A DNA stretch of 12,908 bases, taken from Blastocatellia bacterium UBA7656. Its GTDB lineage: Bacteria; Acidobacteriota; Blastocatellia; UBA7656. Below, in pieces: positions 7,223-12,908 of the stretch. The DNA is taken from assembly GCA_002483445.1 (NCBI GenBank), contig DLHY01000028.1, forward strand, positions 46,554-59,461, given 5' to 3'. Position numbers and translations under genes: made by a program. Position 1 is the stretch's first letter. Every line of letters begins with the position of its first letter. The notes under the pieces are model-generated. The model made no database searches. It saw only the letters and a list, made by a program, of their open reading frames with translations, and was not told the origin of the DNA.

Positions 7223-7996
7223 TCAGGCTCCGAGTACTTTCGCCTGCAACCTTCTCATGCCGCGAAGCCAGCGATCATAATCGGTCGCCTTGCGAAGAAA
7301 ATAATCGGCAACCTCACTGTGCGGCAGAATCAAAAACCGCTCTTCTTCAAGGCCGCGCACGACGATATCAGCGACCTCTTCAGGATCGAGCGCGCCGGAG
7401 ACGAGAAAGTTCTCGCCCTTCCCGTCTTCGCCCAAAAGCATTCGCGTTCGCACGCCCTGCGGACAAAGGCACGAAACTTTTATGCCCGCCTCGCCGTGAG
7501 TGATCGCAAGCCATTCGGCAAAGGCGAGCGCCGCGTGCTTAGTCACCGAATACGGCGCGGAGCCTACCTGAGTGAGCAATCCGGCAGCCGACACGGTTTG
7601 CAAAAGATAGCCTTCTCCTCTTCGGAGCATGAAAGGAAGCACGGCTCGCGCAGCATAAATATGGGCCATCACGTTGACATCGATAATTTCGCGCCACGCT
7701 TCATTCGAAACTTCCGCTCCGCCCTGCACTCCGCCTATTCCAGCATTAGAGCAGAACAGATCGATATGGCCATAAGCGGCAATCGCCTTCTCGACCAGCC
7801 GGACGATATCAGATTCCCGGCTCACATCCGTCTGAACCATCAGCCCGCCGATTTCTTCGGCTACAGTTGCCGCTTTATCCGATTCGATGTCGGCCACAAC
7901 GACGCCCGCGCCTTCAGTGGCAAAGCGACGGCACAGGGCGCGGCCTATGCCATTGGCTCCGCCGGTAACAACGACGACTTTATCTTTTAACTTCAT
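7223..7996 (-). CDS. SDR-family oxidoreductase (classical, probably NAD-dependent)
   Basis: A 257-residue short-chain dehydrogenase with every landmark of the classical type: the cofactor loop TGGANGIG (11-18), Asp36 at the end of beta-strand 2 (which favours NAD over NADP), NAG (84-86), N108, and the catalytic S136, Y149 and K153 (YSVTK). The substrate region (about 180-215) is family-variable, and nothing in it identifies the substrate. The C-terminal end (ATDYDRWLRGMRRLQAKV) is basic and helical. The start MKLKDKVVVVTGG is the usual SDR beginning; only a poor AGAAGG precedes it, two bases from the ATG. It is the last gene of the run after the hydrolase, 58 bp behind it, and may share its transcript. 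The exact alcohol or hydroxyacid is unknown. Confidence 0.9.
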   Translation of the reverse strand: MKLKDKVVVVTGGANGIGRALCRRFATEGAGVVVADIESDKAATVAEEIGGLMVQTDVSRESDIVRLVEKAIAAYGHIDLFCSNAGIGGVQGGAEVSNEAWREIIDVNVMAHIYAARAVLPFMLRRGEGYLLQTVSAAGLLTQVGSAPYSVTKHAALAFAEWLAITHGEAGIKVSCLCPQGVRTRMLLGEDGKGENFLVSGALDPEEVADIVVRGLEEERFLILPHSEVADYFLRKATDYDRWLRGMRRLQAKVLGA

Positions 7997-8031
7997 AGCC
8001 TTCTCTTTCGCGCTGAGGGATGAGCATCAAA

Positions 8032-8055
8032 CCCCATCCCCCATCTCCCATCCCC
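8032..8055 (-). repeat. G-rich tract with strong G-quadruplex potential at a stop codon
   Basis: On the minus strand four G-runs (8052-8055, 8047-8049, 8038-8042, 8032-8035) are separated by loops of 2, 4 and 2 bases, a canonical G3+ quadruplex pattern. The first run begins with the G of the hydrolase's TAG stop codon. It is an imperfect repeat of GGGATGG units, similar in style to the array at 112-178. It may fold in the mRNA between the hydrolase and the downstream SDR. Confidence 0.75.
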
Positions 8056-8960
8056 TATCTCGACAGCCACAGTTTCATGGTCTTACTGACGAGTTCAGCC
8101 GCGTCCTGTTGAACGAAGTGGCTCGCGTCGGGGATAGTCACAAGCGTCAAATCTTTTTCAAGCCACTCCCACGTCCCATTGAGCGCCGGGTGAAGCAAGG
8201 CCCAGTCCTTGAGTCCGTGAAACATAAGCACCGGGCATTTCACCTTGATGACGGGCGAAGGGTCTTCCCTGTAAGGCTCGCGCGGATAGTTGCGCTTGTA
8301 GTAGTTGAGCATCGCCTCGAAGTCCGACCGCTTGAAGGCTTCGATGTATTTCTTCTTCGCTTCCGGGTCAGTGACCCACCCGGCAAGCCCTTCTGCGGTC
8401 AGTTTCAGATGTGCGCCTTCCTGTTGAAAGTTGCGCGCATACTGGCTGTTCTTCTGCTGCTGTGGATTATTGGCAAGCTCACGCCCGATTCCGCGCGGGT
8501 GCGGCAGGTTGAGAATGATTAGTTTTTCAGTCATCTGCGGCAGATTGATCGCAAACTGCCACGCGACGGCTCCGCCCCAGTCGTGACCAACGATGATGGC
8601 TTTGCTCTGGCCTAGATGTTTTATGACCGCCGCGACATCGCCGACGAGCAATCGCATATCGTAATTCTCAACTCCCTTGGGTTTGTCGCTCAGGTTGTAG
8701 CCGCGTTGATCTATGGCGACGACCTGAAACTTATCCGAGAGAGCTTCCATCTGATGCCGCCACGAGTACCAGTAATCAGGGAAGCCGTGAATCATCACCA
8801 CAAGCGGCCCCGCGCCGAGCGAGGCGTAATGAATTTTCACGCCGTTGCTGTCGGCGTAACCGTGTTTGACGCGCGATTCCAAATCCTGCGCCGCAGCCGA
8901 AACTGACAGCGCGAGCGTGCAGCCTGCAATCAAAACGATAGCTGAAAGAATTCGCTTCAT
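8055..8960 (-). CDS. Exported alpha/beta hydrolase, epoxide-hydrolase-like
   Basis: The 301-residue protein starts at the ATG at 8958-8960, preceded by a good GGGGAG. Residues 1-24 are a signal peptide: KR, a hydrophobic core, then SAAA before Q25. An IAGC lipobox-like stretch (11-14) is also present but has more hydrophobic sequence after it, so type I cleavage is preferred. The mature part is an alpha/beta hydrolase: oxyanion motif HGFP (58-61), nucleophile Asp127 in GHDWGG (125-130), acid Asp252, His281 in DASHF, and cap tyrosines near Y220/Y221 and Y225. An Asp nucleophile with HGFP and a cap Tyr is the pattern of epoxide hydrolases and haloalkane dehalogenases. Epoxide hydrolase is favoured but dehalogenase is not excluded. 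It would act in the periplasm or outside. It lies between two SDR genes, 58 bp before the next one. Confidence 0.85.
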   Translation of the reverse strand: MKRILSAIVLIAGCTLALSVSAAAQDLESRVKHGYADSNGVKIHYASLGAGPLVVMIHGFPDYWYSWRHQMEALSDKFQVVAIDQRGYNLSDKPKGVENYDMRLLVGDVAAVIKHLGQSKAIIVGHDWGGAVAWQFAINLPQMTEKLIILNLPHPRGIGRELANNPQQQKNSQYARNFQQEGAHLKLTAEGLAGWVTDPEAKKKYIEAFKRSDFEAMLNYYKRNYPREPYREDPSPVIKVKCPVLMFHGLKDWALLHPALNGTWEWLEKDLTLVTIPDASHFVQQDAAELVSKTMKLWLSR

Positions 8961-9003
8961 AATAAATCTCCCCTTCTCTTTTTTCTCCAACTGACCACTG
9001 AAC

Positions 9004-9113
9004 AAGGCAAAAGTAAAAAGTAAAAAGGCAAAAATGGAAGTCCGGGCTAAGAAAGAATGTTTGATCTGGAATGGCTTTCTTACTTTTACCTTTTGCCTTT
9101 TTACTTTTGCCTT
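9004..9113. repeat. Inverted repeat of AAGGCAAAAGTAAAAAG units, 56-bp loop
   Basis: The left arm (9004-9034) and right arm (9091-9113) are reverse complements except that the left arm holds one extra 7-bp TAAAAAG unit. About 17 bp pair perfectly at the outer ends, then a further GCAAAA. The copy-number difference points to slippage of a 7-bp unit. The repeat fills the gap between the SDR stop (9119) and the hydrolase leader (start 8960). A transcript through it would form a long, A/U-rich hairpin. It may be a dispersed repeat or a terminator. Confidence 0.8.
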
Positions 9114-9118
9114 CCTGT

Positions 9119-9877
9119 TTATCTCGCCGTCGCGCCTCCATCGACGACGAACGTCTGCCCGGTGACGAATGATGATTCGTCCGAAGCAAGGTAAAGAGCG
9201 ATGCCGCCCAACTCTTCCGGCAAGCCTATGCGCGGGAGGGGCTGAGATGATTCAACCCTTTTCACATGCTCTTCGTTCTTCCAGAAGAATTCCGAGAAGT
9301 CCGTCTTGATGAGTCCCGGCGCGATGGCATTCACACGCACGTTATGTTTGCCGAATTCGAGCGCGAGGCTGCGCGTCATCATAATCAGCGCGGCCTTAGA
9401 CATGCTGTAGAGCAGGCCTTCCGTCTGCGGGCGAATTCCGGCAATTGAGACTATGTTGATGATCGATCCGCTGTTGCGTTCGATCATTCGCGGCGCGACG
9501 AGTCTGATCAATCGAAACGCCGACAGCACATTGATCTCCATCATCTTTGCGAACATCTCGTCTGTCACGTTGAGCGACGGCCCCTGACCGATATTCGTCG
9601 CGCTGTTGTTGACGAGTATATCGACGGGGCCGAGGCGGCTTTCAGTTTCTCGCGCGAGGTTTTCCAGATGATCGGCGCGGCCAACGTGACAGGCAAGGGG
9701 TATGGTTTTGCCCGGAAGAGAAGCGAACTCAGAGGCGGTCGCTTCGAGGTTTTCGATTTTGCGGCTGGCTATAGCGACATTCGCGCCTGCCTGAGCGAGA
9801 CGGAAAGCGATGGCTTTTCCTATGCCGCGCCCGCCGCCCGTTACAATCGCAGTTCTGCCTTCGAGATTGAATGACAA
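9119..9877 (-). CDS. SDR-family oxidoreductase (classical, NADP-preferring)
   Basis: The 252-residue protein has TGGGRGIG (13-20), Arg39-Lys40 after beta-strand 2 (suggesting NADP), the catalytic S144, Y157 and K161 (YSMSK), N116, and a C-terminal VDGG (245-248). The usual NNAG reads NNSA (90-93), as in DHRS4-like and some bacterial carbonyl reductases. The start MSFNLEGRTAIVTGG is normal for the family; AGAAAGGGA lies upstream, with a rather long spacing. The gene begins just after the terminator of the diiron oxygenase gene and appears to have its own promoter. The hydrolase begins 158 bp beyond its stop, with the inverted repeat between. The substrate cannot be read from the sequence; a secondary alcohol or a beta-hydroxyacyl compound is typical for this type. 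Confidence 0.9.
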   Translation of the reverse strand: MSFNLEGRTAIVTGGGRGIGKAIAFRLAQAGANVAIASRKIENLEATASEFASLPGKTIPLACHVGRADHLENLARETESRLGPVDILVNNSATNIGQGPSLNVTDEMFAKMMEINVLSAFRLIRLVAPRMIERNSGSIINIVSIAGIRPQTEGLLYSMSKAALIMMTRSLALEFGKHNVRVNAIAPGLIKTDFSEFFWKNEEHVKRVESSQPLPRIGLPEELGGIALYLASDESSFVTGQTFVVDGGATAR

Positions 9878-9910
9878 TTCGGTTCCCTTTCTGCGGATGG
9901 CGCGTTTTGG

Positions 9911-9939
9911 AATATCTCAAACCTCGGCGAGTCCTTCAA
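9911..9939 (-). promoter_or_regulatory. Possible promoter of the second SDR gene
   Basis: On the minus strand TTGAAG (9934-9939), 17 bp, GATATT (9911-9916), each 4 of 6 to consensus. It starts right after the T-tract of the upstream terminator, where a new promoter would be expected. It is weak on sequence alone. Confidence 0.35.
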
Positions 9940-9943
9940 GGTG

Positions 9944-9972
9944 AAAAAAGAAAAGGCGGCTATCGGGCCGCC
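9944..9972 (-). terminator. Rho-independent terminator of the diiron oxygenase gene
   Basis: The minus strand reads GGCGGC-CCGATA-GCCGCC (9972-9955), then TTTTCTTTTTT (9954-9944): a GC-rich 6-bp stem and an excellent U-tract, 31 bp after the oxygenase stop at 10004. It separates the oxygenase from the downstream SDR. Confidence 0.85.
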
Positions 9973-10003
9973 CTGTCGTTTTATGCGAAACAATCAGACG
10001 CGA

Positions 10004-11242
10004 TCAGTTCGTTTTGAGATAGTCCCACATCGCATCGACGAATTTCCGATGCTCGCGGCTTCCGATGAAGCGATGCGGAAGCGTGGCGGTCAGATACTCA
10101 AGATATTTATCCGGCGTGTAAGGCTTGCCGTCTTCGGTCAACAGGTTGCCCCGCACGTCGAACGGCTTGAAGACATATTCCTCTCTACCGCGACGGCGGA
10201 AGAATTTCACGCTGGGCAAAAAGAGAATGTCTTCAGGTCGGATGCCCTCTTTCACATCGCCGCTGCGAGAGATTTCTTCAACGAGCGCGCGAGCATCCTG
10301 ACGTGACAGCCTCGGCGCGCGCTCCTGAATTATCGCCACGTTGATGTTATCGACCACGCCGCGGACTTCTTCGATGTAGAGGTTCTGGGCCTCGGCGTTG
10401 GTCTTGTCCTTGAAGCCGAACGTGACGGCGGTCGCGCCCCCCTCTTCGCTGCCGAACATCTCAAGCCCGCGCGGGAACCATAGGTTCAAGGCTCTCTGCA
10501 CATCATCCATGCTGTAATCGCCCTCGCCTCGCGCCGCCATCTGCGCGATTTCTTTCAACAGCGTCCGCCCGCTGCCGAGATGAAACGCTTCTTCCTGAAG
10601 CATAGGCCCCATGCTGCGGGCCATCGGCGAGTAGCAGAAAATCTGCATCATCTCCAACTGATACTTGCCGACGAGATCGATTACGGTCGCGTAGGTCACG
10701 TTGTCGAGGAAGTCGTTGAAATCGATGTTGAATGCGTCTAAAACGTGCGTGCCAAGCTCCATCGAAAGTAGTTCTTCCATCGTTTGTTTTGCAACGTCGC
10801 CGAGTCCGGGTTTCTTCCACGATTGATCCTGATCCAGAACCCAGAACATCTGATATGCGTGTCGAAGTTCTTCGGCCATTATGCGAAGCACGGCGAATTT
10901 GCCTTTGTCGGTCACGGCGCGGTCGAGCGTGAGGCGATGCTGCTGGATGGAGCCGAGTTCTGTAGAAGCCTGCGCGCGAATGATATCGCGTGCGGAGAAG
11001 AACATATTGCCGACCATCTGTTTTGCGCGTTCGAGGCAGGGCCGTCCGGCATACTGACCTATTTGAATCTCATCGCTTTTCACATCGCCCACTTTGGCGA
11101 CGAGTTGAAAAGGGGGCTGTCCTTTGAAATAGTCGTCCCAGTATTTTTCCAGTATCGATAGTTCGGGAAAATTGCGTTGCTGCCAGCCGACTATAGCATC
11201 GTGATAATTTTTGCTGATCGTCTCAGTGGTGTAATTAGCCAT
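10004..11242 (-). CDS. Diiron oxygenase of the BoxB / PaaA type
   Basis: A 412-residue four-helix-bundle carboxylate diiron protein. The ligand pattern is visible: E95, E125-x-x-H128, D189 and E218-x-x-H221. The spacings (30, 3, 29, 3) match those I recall for benzoyl-CoA 2,3-epoxidase BoxB (E120, E150, H153, D211, E240, H243). That includes the Asp, which phenylacetyl-CoA epoxidase PaaA replaces by Glu, so BoxB is the nearer relative. BoxB has about 470 residues and PaaA about 310, so this one is a shortened or distinct member; residues about 290-412 form a C-terminal region beyond the core. Family members epoxidise CoA-activated aromatics with electrons from a reductase, and none is nearby. 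The start is fixed by GGAGGAG just upstream. Own promoter and terminator make it possibly monocistronic. Substrate unknown. Confidence 0.8.
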   Translation of the reverse strand: MANYTTETISKNYHDAIVGWQQRNFPELSILEKYWDDYFKGQPPFQLVAKVGDVKSDEIQIGQYAGRPCLERAKQMVGNMFFSARDIIRAQASTELGSIQQHRLTLDRAVTDKGKFAVLRIMAEELRHAYQMFWVLDQDQSWKKPGLGDVAKQTMEELLSMELGTHVLDAFNIDFNDFLDNVTYATVIDLVGKYQLEMMQIFCYSPMARSMGPMLQEEAFHLGSGRTLLKEIAQMAARGEGDYSMDDVQRALNLWFPRGLEMFGSEEGGATAVTFGFKDKTNAEAQNLYIEEVRGVVDNINVAIIQERAPRLSRQDARALVEEISRSGDVKEGIRPEDILFLPSVKFFRRRGREEYVFKPFDVRGNLLTEDGKPYTPDKYLEYLTATLPHRFIGSREHRKFVDAMWDYLKTN

Positions 11243-11278
11243 GCGCTCCTCCGGTTCCGTTTGAACTTCAGAAACCGG

Positions 11279-11307
11279 ATTATCGAACAGTTGTTCGAAT
11301 TAGTCAA
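11279..11307 (-). promoter_or_regulatory. Strong sigma-70-type promoter of the diiron oxygenase gene
   Basis: The minus strand reads TTGACT (11302-11307; 5 of 6), a 17-bp spacer, then GATAAT (11279-11284; 5 of 6). Transcription would start near 11272, giving a leader of about 30 bases with the GGAGGAG site. The leader region also holds an imperfect dyad (CCGGTTCC 11251-11258 with GAAACCGG 11271-11278), one arm of which touches the Shine-Dalgarno. Confidence 0.7.
11283..11298. promoter_or_regulatory. Palindromic operator (GAAC-N4-GTTC, LexA-box-like)
   Basis: TCGAACA and TGTTCGA are separated by two bases; the core is CGAAC-AGTT-GTTCG. It lies in the spacer between -35 and -10 and overlaps the -10, an ideal place for repression. 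The form matches the GAAC-N4-GTTC SOS box used by LexA in Firmicutes and Actinobacteria. A TetR-type site is an alternative. Confidence 0.6.
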
Positions 11308-11326
11308 TCGGGACTTTGGAGCAACG

Positions 11327-12103
11327 CTACACAATCGTCAGTCCGCCATCGACGGCTATGGTCTGACCGGTGATATAACTCGACGCCGGGGAGGCGAGAA
11401 ATAAAACCACGCCTTTCAATTCTCCCGGCTGGCCTATGCGACCCATCGGCGTTGCCGCTTCGACATCAGACAGAGTTTTTTCAAGAGCCTTCTCCGTCAT
11501 CCTCGACAGAAAGAACGCAGGGGCAACTGCATTGACCCTCACTCCGCGACTCGCCCACTTCGCGCCAAGCTCGCGTGTCAAAGCTATCAATCCGCCTTTT
11601 GCCGCGACGTACCCGCTGATGTGCTGCCCCGTTTCCATCGTACCCACGAGTCCCGCTATCGAGGCGATGTTGACTATCGTGCCGCTGCCCTGACGGAGCA
11701 TCTCGCGCCCCGCTGCCTGACAAAACAAGAACGCGCCCGTCAGATCGATGTCGATGACCATCTTCCATTTGTCGAGCGGCATCTCTTCGGCGGGAGTCCC
11801 CCACGTCACCCCGGCATTGTTGATGAGTATGTCGATTTTGCCGAAAGCTTCTACCGTGAGGCTTACCGCTTTTTGAGCATCATCCGGGTTTGCCACATCG
11901 CAAAGCGCAGATTCGCAGCGAAACCCGCGAGAGCGAAATTCTTCAATAGTCGGCGTGAGCCATTGCTCGCGGCGCGCGACGAGCATCAATGAAGCCCCGG
12001 CTTCAGCCAGACCTTCGGCCATCTCTTTTCCCAATCCTCGTGAGCCGCCCGTAACGAGCGCGACTTTTCCTGTCAGATCGAACAACTCTTTGATAGTCGG
12101 CAT
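11327..12103 (-). CDS. SDR-family oxidoreductase (gluconate 5-dehydrogenase-like)
   Basis: The 258-residue protein has TGGSRGLG (18-25), A43-R44-R45 after beta-strand 2 (favouring NADP), NNAG (95-98), the catalytic S148, Y165 and K169 (YVAAK), and VDGG near the end. The N-terminal LFDLTGKVALVTGGSRGLG resembles gluconate 5-dehydrogenases and related SDRs. The helix-4 Asn of the classical tetrad is replaced by Asp (D120, in DIDLTG). Translation should be coupled to the phosphatase upstream: its Shine-Dalgarno TAAGGAG contains that gene's stop codon. Its stop lies 84 bp before the diiron gene, whose own promoter sits in that space. The substrate is not determined. Confidence 0.88.
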   Translation of the reverse strand: MPTIKELFDLTGKVALVTGGSRGLGKEMAEGLAEAGASLMLVARREQWLTPTIEEFRSRGFRCESALCDVANPDDAQKAVSLTVEAFGKIDILINNAGVTWGTPAEEMPLDKWKMVIDIDLTGAFLFCQAAGREMLRQGSGTIVNIASIAGLVGTMETGQHISGYVAAKGGLIALTRELGAKWASRGVRVNAVAPAFFLSRMTEKALEKTLSDVEAATPMGRIGQPGELKGVVLFLASPASSYITGQTIAVDGGLTIV

Positions 12104-12109
12104 TCAGTT

Positions 12110-12116
12110 CTCCTTA
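12110..12116 (-). promoter_or_regulatory. Shine-Dalgarno overlapping the phosphatase stop codon
   Basis: On the minus strand TAAGGAG joins the TAA stop of the phosphatase gene to the GGAG ribosome site of the SDR gene, six bases before its ATG. This indicates translational coupling. Confidence 0.75.
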
Positions 12117-12833
12117 TCTGTAAGTCCACATCGCGGGGTCATCGAGATGAGGCAGTGTGTTGAACACATCGAGCGTGAAGCGTTCGCGGCTGAAAACTAT
12201 TTCCGTCAGCGACGAGTTGCGGACTCGCCAGTTCAGTTCCATCGCCATCGCTTCAGGCGCGCGCGCGGCAAGCTGAACAGCGACAGATGTCGGGCCGCCT
12301 GAAGTGAACGCCGCGACCCGTCTTCCGCTGCCCTCTCCCGAAGTGATCAACTCAAGCCCGCGACGCACGCGCGAATGAAAGCTCTCAAAAGGTTCGACAT
12401 CGGACGATGTGACTTTGCCCTGCACCCAGAGCGAGGTGACGGCTTCGAACATTCTCTGAAAACTACGGTAGCGATCCGCTCCCTCGGAAGATCGCTCGTA
12501 CTCTTCGGCCAGCCGTCGCACTCGATCATCTCCAGCGACAAGCTGAGGCAGCAATTCCTTGATGATGCCGTCGCCGTCGTATTCGCGCATCTCATCTATG
12601 ACGACTATCTCAGGAAATTTCAAACCCGCTTGCGCGTAACGATCCCGAACGATCTCGGCGGTGTGAAGTTGTCGTTTCTGCGGGCCGGAGTAGATTTCAT
12701 CGAACGCGATTTTTCTCTCGGCCCAGAACCTGCCCAAGCGACGGGACTGCTCTTCTCCGAGCGGGGAGAGGCGGTCGTAATCGTCGTCGAACATGCTGGC
12801 CTGTCCGTGTCTTACAAGTGTGAGTGTACTCAT
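12114..12833 (-). CDS. Histidine phosphatase / phosphoglycerate-mutase-family protein lacking the second His
   Basis: The 239-residue protein begins MSTLTLVRHGQAS, with the catalytic RHG at 8-10 (H9 is the phospho-accepting His). R54 in the SGPQKRQLHTAE segment and E84 in the MREYDGD region match further active-site positions. The second family His, normally in a (V/T)SHG motif, is replaced: the segment reads AFTSGGP (175-181), with G179 in the His position. I recall other bacterial members with TSGG at this site, so it may mark a subfamily and not a broken gene. Soluble, no signal peptide. No Shine-Dalgarno precedes the ATG, and the promoter at 12845-12873 predicts a leader of about 5 bases. 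First gene of the cluster ahead of an SDR; the substrate phosphate is unknown. Confidence 0.85.
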   Translation of the reverse strand: MSTLTLVRHGQASMFDDDYDRLSPLGEEQSRRLGRFWAERKIAFDEIYSGPQKRQLHTAEIVRDRYAQAGLKFPEIVVIDEMREYDGDGIIKELLPQLVAGDDRVRRLAEEYERSSEGADRYRSFQRMFEAVTSLWVQGKVTSSDVEPFESFHSRVRRGLELITSGEGSGRRVAAFTSGGPTSVAVQLAARAPEAMAMELNWRVRNSSLTEIVFSRERFTLDVFNTLPHLDDPAMWTYR

Positions 12834-12844
12834 TTTGATCGGTC

Positions 12845-12873
12845 AGTTTAAGTTTCGACTGCGGGGCTGTCAA
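12845..12873 (-). promoter_or_regulatory. Promoter of the phosphatase-SDR operon
   Basis: The minus strand reads a perfect TTGACA (12868-12873), a 17-bp spacer, then TAAACT (12845-12850; 4 of 6). Only 11 bases separate the -10 from the ATG at 12833, so transcription would start about 5 bases before the start codon. Confidence 0.65.
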
Positions 12874-12884
12874 TTGAAACCCAA

Positions 12885-12908
12885 ATTTGAAATTCCAGAT
12901 TTGAGATT
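12885..12908. repeat. Direct repeat at the right edge, truncated by the window
   Basis: ATTTGAAATT (12885-12894) recurs as ATTTGAGATT (12899-12908) with a 14-bp period. Only two copies are inside the window, so the extent is unknown. It may be a further short-repeat family upstream of the phosphatase promoter. Confidence 0.4.

Noticed and set aside
7169..7990. Plus-strand open frame of 273 codons
   Set aside because: Complement of a fully conserved SDR gene; no recognisable domain of its own.

Overview
The window is 12.9 kb from a bacterial chromosome, and every gene I can support lies on the minus strand. Eleven protein genes fill it almost completely. By eye the GC content is moderate, a little over 50%. 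The intergenic gaps carry several families of short tandem or inverted repeats: a 7-bp AGTCAGA array, a 16-bp C/T-rich array, a G-rich run, and a GTAAAAAG inverted repeat. This repeat style, together with the gene content, makes me think of Acidobacteriota (Blastocatellia/Pyrinomonadaceae type). That is inference only; there is no rRNA or marker gene to confirm it, and filamentous cyanobacteria also carry repeats of this style.

Left half (about 180-6900), read in the direction of transcription. A promoter near 7008-7035 leads into a WGR-domain protein with a seven-bladed beta-propeller-like body. A compact hicB-hicA toxin-antitoxin pair follows, then a 1056-residue WGR plus HEAT-repeat protein, then a 548-residue SWIM zinc-finger protein. 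Gaps are 0-42 bp or overlaps, so this looks like one co-transcribed unit. The pair of WGR and SWIM proteins resembles parts of the E. coli yeh/molR region, where such genes sit beside a MoxR AAA ATPase and a VWA protein; none of the latter is inside this window. The hicBA pair has its own near-consensus -10 box and a perfect 10-bp inverted repeat just upstream. The toxin-antitoxin pair therefore seems able to be expressed separately from the operon that surrounds it. This is the best candidate for an undescribed system in the window.

Right half (about 7200-12850). In order of transcription: a histidine-phosphatase-family protein, an SDR oxidoreductase (gluconate-5-dehydrogenase-like), a BoxB/PaaA-type diiron oxygenase, a second SDR, a secreted epoxide-hydrolase-like alpha/beta hydrolase and a third SDR. 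The diiron gene has its own strong promoter, overlapped by a palindrome that looks like the GAAC-N4-GTTC LexA (SOS) box, and a classical intrinsic terminator. The second SDR, the hydrolase and the third SDR follow in line, probably from a weaker promoter just after that terminator. The content suggests oxidative catabolism of an organic acid or CoA thioester (epoxidation, hydrolysis, dehydrogenation). The hydrolase, however, carries a signal peptide and so would act outside the cytoplasm, and no reductase partner for the oxygenase is present here.

No tRNA, rRNA, CRISPR array, transposase or integrase is visible. The longest gap is 6893-7222 (330 bp); it holds a promoter and a perfect 12-bp-arm palindrome.
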